A DNA stretch of 64,000 bases from Acidobacteriota bacterium (GTDB taxonomy: Bacteria > Acidobacteriota > Terriglobia > Terriglobales > Acidobacteriaceae), in NCBI GenBank assembly GCA_021846275.1, contig JAJZBZ010000002.1, positions 62,001-126,000 on the forward strand. Direction: 5' to 3'. Under the pieces are notes generated by a model. It did not search any database, was not told the origin of the DNA, and saw only the letters and a list, made by a program, of their open reading frames with translations. The translations under genes and the position numbers were made by a program. Shown in pieces: positions 60,856 to 64,000 of this stretch (position 1 is the first letter of the stretch; every line of letters begins with the position of its first letter).

Positions 60856-61842
60856 ATGACGAAGAGACCGATTGTGGTGGTGGGCAGCATCAACATGGAC
60901 CTGGTGGTGCGCGCGGCGAGGATTCCGGCGGCGGGCGAGACGCGGCTGGGGAGCGGGTTTGCGATGCACGCCGGCGGCAAGGGCGCGAACCAGGCGGTGG
61001 CGGTGGCGCGGCTGGGATGGCCGGTGGAGATGGTGGGGATGCTGGGCGGAGTTAGCGGGAATCCGGACGCGATGGGAGCGGCGCTGCATGCGCACCTGGC
61101 GAGCGAGGGAGTGGGCATGGGCGGCGTGGGGATTGCGGAAGCTGCGACGGGCGTGGCGCTGATTACCGTGGCCGACGGCGGGGAGAACACGATTGTGGTG
61201 GCGCAGGGAGCGAATGCGATGCTGACGCCGGAGCGCGTGGAGGCGGAGGCTGCGCGGCTGCGCGGGGCGGGGATGGTGCTGGCGCAGTTGGAGATTCCGC
61301 TGGAGACGGTCCTGCGCGTGGCGGAGATTTGCGCGGAGGCGCGGGTGCCGCTGATGCTGGACCCGGCTCCGGCGCGGGCGCTGCCGGAGCCGCTCTTTCC
61401 GCTGGTGACGTGGATGACGCCGAATGAGACGGAGGCGGCGTTCTATGCCGGACTGGGGCGGGATGGTGCGCTGCATGATTCTGCGCCGCGCGGTTGTGCG
61501 TTGCGCGATACTGCGCTTCTCGACGCAGGGGCGATTGCGGCGACGCTGCAGGGGCGCGGCGTGGCGGGAGTGGTGGTGAAGCTGGGCGAGCGCGGGGCGT
61601 TTCTGGCCGATGGCGAGGGGTATGCGGCGCGCGTGGAGCCGTTTGCGGCGGAGGCTGTGGATACGACGGCGGCCGGGGACGCGTTCAATGCGGCGTTTGC
61701 GGTGGGGCTGCTGGAGGGTCATTCTGCGATGGAGGCCGCGCGATTTGCGGCGGCGGCGGCGGCGGTGTCGGTGACGCGGGCCGGTGCGCAGGAGTCAATG
61801 GCGACGCGGGATGAGGTGATGCGGCGGATGGCGGCGGGGTGA
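60856..61842 (+). CDS. rbsK: Ribokinase (PfkB family)
   Basis: A protein of 328 residues. PfkB signature 1 is MHAGGKGANQAVAVARLG and signature 2 is DTTAAGDAFNAAFAVGLL with the catalytic Asp. VVVGSINMDLVVR is the ribokinase N-terminus and MTPNETEAAFYAG is also typical. It phosphorylates ribose to ribose-5-phosphate. It has an insertion around residues 202-222 (LHDSAPRGCALRDTALLDAG). It is in an operon with the upstream transporter. Confidence 0.9.
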   Translation: MTKRPIVVVGSINMDLVVRAARIPAAGETRLGSGFAMHAGGKGANQAVAVARLGWPVEMVGMLGGVSGNPDAMGAALHAHLASEGVGMGGVGIAEAATGVALITVADGGENTIVVAQGANAMLTPERVEAEAARLRGAGMVLAQLEIPLETVLRVAEICAEARVPLMLDPAPARALPEPLFPLVTWMTPNETEAAFYAGLGRDGALHDSAPRGCALRDTALLDAGAIAATLQGRGVAGVVVKLGERGAFLADGEGYAARVEPFAAEAVDTTAAGDAFNAAFAVGLLEGHSAMEAARFAAAAAAVSVTRAGAQESMATRDEVMRRMAAG

Positions 61843-62385
61843 AGCTTCCGCTCAGGTTGACATTCGACCTGCAGGGGGACAGGCTCGGGTCGAATGGCGA
61901 ATGTCGGCCTGCGGCGGAGTGCCTGGCGGCGGCGGCAAGATTGGCATCGCTCCGATTTGGCCTGAACCCGTAGGTTCGCAGGCAGCCGAATACGATCTCG
62001 CAACGAGCGCTTGTGCGATCTGCTGCCCGCTGAGAAGTTGTAACGAGCCACTTCGCCGCAATCACGGGTCGGAATGGACGGTTTTAGGGCCAGGTGAAAT
62101 GGACTTGCATCTTCTGTGCGGTTTTCCGCGACGCCTGGAACGCTACGACAGGGACTCGGTTGGGAGCGCTTGTGACAGACAGGCGAGCCAAATCGGCTGT
62201 TGCAGTTCGGTCCAGTCTGATGTTCTGCGAGCGGAGATTGTTCTCAAGCTGGTGCAGCCTGGCCGTTCCCGGCATGGGAGCGATCCACGGCTGCCGCGCC
62301 AGCGGTCCAGATTCGCTTCCGCGCGGGCCACACCGCGAGATTGACGAACCCGCCAGCCTCCGGCGACAATGGGAGAGCAGCATGT
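61843..62385. other. Gene-poor region upstream of tRNA-Ala
   Basis: It carries an aldo/keto reductase fragment on the minus strand (62174-62305). The rest shows short open frames of implausible composition only. It looks like a decayed region next to a tRNA gene. Confidence 0.45.
62174..62305 (-). pseudogene. Aldo/keto reductase C-terminal remnant
   Basis: The minus-strand frame reads LARQPWIAPMPGTARLHQLE then NNLRSQNIRLDRTATADLARL. This is the NADP-binding C-terminal block of aldo/keto reductases (PWIVPIPGT.KLHRLEENL.A..VELT..DL..I). No N-terminal catalytic part is found upstream, where the tRNA gene lies. Confidence 0.7.
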
Positions 62386-62461
62386 GGGCCTGTGGCGCAG
62401 CTGGGAGCGCGCTTCCATGGCATGGAAGAGGTCATCGGTTCGATCCCGATCAGGTCCACCA
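62386..62461 (+). tRNA. tRNA-Ala (anticodon GGC)
   Basis: A cloverleaf of 76 nt including an encoded CCA end. The acceptor GGGCCTG pairs with CAGGTCC and contains the G3-U70 wobble that identifies alanine tRNAs. The anticodon stem CTTCC/GGAAG holds loop ATGGCAT with anticodon GGC. The T-arm is ATCGG-TTCGATC-CCGAT. Confidence 0.95.
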
Positions 62462-62483
62462 AAGCATCAACCGTTTACGAGTC

Positions 62484-62507
62484 GCCGCAAGGCGGCTTTT
62501 CTGTTTT
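62484..62507 (+). terminator. Terminator after tRNA-Ala
   Basis: GCCGC-AAG-GCGGC forms a short GC-rich hairpin followed by TTTTCTGTTTT, 22 bases after the tRNA end. Confidence 0.75.
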
Positions 62508-62839
62508 ACGGGTCCGCTATTGATCCGGCCCTGAGTCATTGCCGAAGCGACAAGGCATCCGTCGTCGGTGGTCAGTCAAAACGCATCTTCCGCTTTTGCC
62601 TTTGCTCATCCCGCTGCCATTTCCGAAGGAAAGCTGCTGTTTCTGTTGCCTCCAACAGGAGCCAGCCGCGACCTTCTGGAGCGTCACGGCGCGAACGCGC
62701 GGTTGCCCATGCAATGCCTGCTGGATGAAATGCCGGTGAGGAATACCGCCGTTGATATATGATTCCTCACGAACGACGCATACGCTGCCGAAGCAAGCAT
62801 CCGGCGCGCCATTGACCCCCACGCAAAGGAGTTCCTGAG
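62508..62839. other. Intergenic region with an inverted repeat before the isomerase-like gene
   Basis: No gene is supported. A perfect 9-bp inverted repeat, GTGAGGAAT (62736-62744) and ATTCCTCAC (62762-62770), encloses an AT-rich 17-base loop containing GATATATG. It lies 70 bases before the next start codon and may be an operator or leader hairpin. Confidence 0.45.
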
Positions 62840-63769
62840 ATGAATTGTCTTACTCGCCGCAGCATGCTTCTTCGTTCCGCCGCCGCTCTTGCCGGAGTGC
62901 AAGTCGTCGGCCTCCCGCGACTATGGTCGGCGGATTTTCGATTGAAGCCCGGCGTGCAGATGTTCATGTTCGCCGCCGACTACCGCAAGGATCCCGCAGG
63001 CACACTGAAAGGTCTCGCGTCCATCGGCTACGGCTACGTCGAGGCGTATACGGCCATCATTCCGAACATCGCTGACTTCAAGAAAATGCTCGGCGATGCC
63101 GGTCTTGGCTGTCCTTCCGCTCATTTTCCCTTCGGTCCGGCGGACTCGACGGAAAGACTTCTCGATCAGGCCGGCGTTCTCGGCGTGCGCTACGTTGTCA
63201 GCTCCACGCTGCCACCACGGCAGGCGAAGGGCGGCAATTTCGCCGATGTCCTGCAGACGCTGAATCACATGAACGCTGATGATTTTCGCCGTGTCGCCGC
63301 CCTGGCCAACCAGATCGGCGAGAGCGCGCACAAGCGCGGCATGCAGTATGCCTATCACAACCACAACTTCGACTTCCGCAAGGTCGAGGGCAACACGACG
63401 GGCTACGAGATTCTGCTTCGGGAGACTGATCCGAAGCTTGTCAAGTTTGAACTCGACGCCGGATGGGCTGCCGTCGGCGGCGCCGATCCAGCGGCAATCA
63501 TTCAGGCCAATCCCGGTCGAGTCCGCCTGCTCCACTTCAAGGACTTCAGCACCATCACACCGCCCATCAACGAACTCGGCGGCAAGGCCGGAGCCAACAT
63601 CGTCGATCTCGGAACCGGAGTCGCTCCGTTGAAGGCAGCGTATGAGGCGGCGCGCAAGGCCGGCGTCCGGTACTTCATTGTCGATCACGACCCGCCATTC
63701 CACGGCCAGACCACCCTGCAGGCGGCTAAATCCGACTATGAGTTTGTCGCGGGCCTGATGGCTTCGTAA
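62840..63769 (+). CDS. Tat-exported sugar phosphate isomerase/epimerase-like protein
   Basis: A protein of 309 residues. The N-terminus has a twin-arginine signal (LTRRSMLLRSAAALAGVQVV). The rest is a xylose-isomerase-like TIM barrel: LKGLASIGYGYVEAY, QYAYHNHNFDF, LVKFELDAGWAAVGG, VRLLHFKDFS. The His, Glu and Asp residues in these strands fit a divalent-metal site. It probably acts on a sugar or related polyol in the periplasm; the substrate is unknown. AAGGAG lies 9 bases before ATG 62840. Export fits the tatA gene found elsewhere in the window. Confidence 0.88.
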   Translation: MNCLTRRSMLLRSAAALAGVQVVGLPRLWSADFRLKPGVQMFMFAADYRKDPAGTLKGLASIGYGYVEAYTAIIPNIADFKKMLGDAGLGCPSAHFPFGPADSTERLLDQAGVLGVRYVVSSTLPPRQAKGGNFADVLQTLNHMNADDFRRVAALANQIGESAHKRGMQYAYHNHNFDFRKVEGNTTGYEILLRETDPKLVKFELDAGWAAVGGADPAAIIQANPGRVRLLHFKDFSTITPPINELGGKAGANIVDLGTGVAPLKAAYEAARKAGVRYFIVDHDPPFHGQTTLQAAKSDYEFVAGLMAS

Positions 63770-63830
63770 CAGCCATCCCTCAGCGTTGCAACGTCGCTTT
63801 TGCTCACTCCCCGTTTTCGGCCAAATCCCG

Positions 63831-63900
63831 CCCGCGCCCAACGGAAGCGGCCACAAATCTCCGTGGCGCGGCGCAAAGCGCGCGTCCGCTGCATTGCATG
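63831..63900 (-). repeat. Inverted REP-like unit
   Basis: The reverse complement reads CATGCAATGCAGCGGACGCG, then CGCTTTGCGC, then GTGGCCGCTTCCGTTGG, matching the start of module B (46452-46519). It lies between two genes. Confidence 0.7.
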
Positions 63901-63950
63901 CCCGGATGCGATGCTCGTGCGGTACACTGCCGTGGATGGGGGAGGTTTTT

Positions 63951-64000
63951 GTGAGCGGATTTCGGAAGCAGCGGAAGTTTTTTTGTGCGCTGGCCTGTGC
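63951..64000 (+). CDS. Start of a gene running off the window
   Basis: GTG at 63951 has GGGGGAGG 5 bases upstream and opens MSGFRKQRKFFCALAC, a basic stretch turning hydrophobic, as at the start of a signal peptide. Only 16 codons are visible, so the product cannot be named. Confidence 0.5.
   Translation, partial: MSGFRKQRKFFCALAC

Overview
The window looks like chromosomal DNA of a GC-rich, Gram-negative member of the Acidobacteriota (probably Acidobacteriaceae). Reasons: outer-membrane biogenesis and lipid A genes (bamA, ompH/skp, fabZ, lpxA, lpxI); a large TonB-dependent receptor with an N-terminal carboxypeptidase-regulatory-like domain; two secreted von Willebrand A proteins resembling the 'VWFA-related Acidobacterial domain' family; and a stand-alone purS. 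The taxonomic call is an inference from gene content; no rRNA gene is present.

Layout. 1-11.2 kb: envelope and housekeeping genes: the 3' part of bamA, ompH behind a near-consensus promoter, lepA, a LysM lytic transglycosylase lipoprotein, a histone H1-like Ala/Lys-rich protein, a secreted peroxiredoxin, and the overlapping lipid A operon fabZ-lpxA-lpxI. 11.2-13.2 kb: decayed, AT-richer patch with an IS630-type transposase remnant, a zinc-finger methyltransferase, a gene fragment and copy 1 of a 112-bp inverted-repeat element. 13.2-22.8 kb: GDSL lipoprotein, small membrane protein, TPR protein, then a TonB-dependent receptor and a secreted six-hairpin glycosidase, divergent from an intergenic region holding two candidate operators. 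23.3-25.0 kb: orphan PD-(D/E)xK-like protein. 25.3-40.5 kb: housekeeping genes (thioredoxin-like protein, glmS, purS, ppa, SGNH hydrolase, purD, miaA, a Cpx-like two-component system with matching tandem sites upstream, an ECF sigma factor, a secreted metallo-beta-lactamase-fold protein, lipoamide dehydrogenase, an RhlE-type helicase).

40.5-50 kb is the accessory zone: a 0.31-kb dispersed repeat in two copies, copy 2 of the 112-bp element abutting a UPF0175/PIN toxin-antitoxin pair, a membrane protein, divergent VWA proteins, tatA, an IS3-type remnant, a two-gene HTH-ImmA/IrrE metallopeptidase plus PIN-like module, and an 85-bp tandem repeat array of eight units. 50-58.5 kb: a flavoprotein, a secreted M1 aminopeptidase, a secreted CocE/X-Pro-type hydrolase, and a secreted M48-like protein with a mutated zinc site joined to a beta-propeller region. 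58.5-64 kb: a second PD-(D/E)xK-like orphan, a sugar transporter-ribokinase operon, an aldo/keto reductase remnant beside tRNA-Ala(GGC), a Tat-exported sugar isomerase/epimerase-like protein, and the first codons of another gene.

The most interesting candidates are the ImmA/IrrE plus PIN-like module (47139-48883), the inverted-repeat element whose two copies each supply the stop codon of the neighbouring reading frame, the degenerate M48-propeller protein, and the layered repeat families around 41-50 kb. Start sites were chosen from Shine-Dalgarno spacing, signal-peptide position and family N-termini. No alignments or searches could be run.
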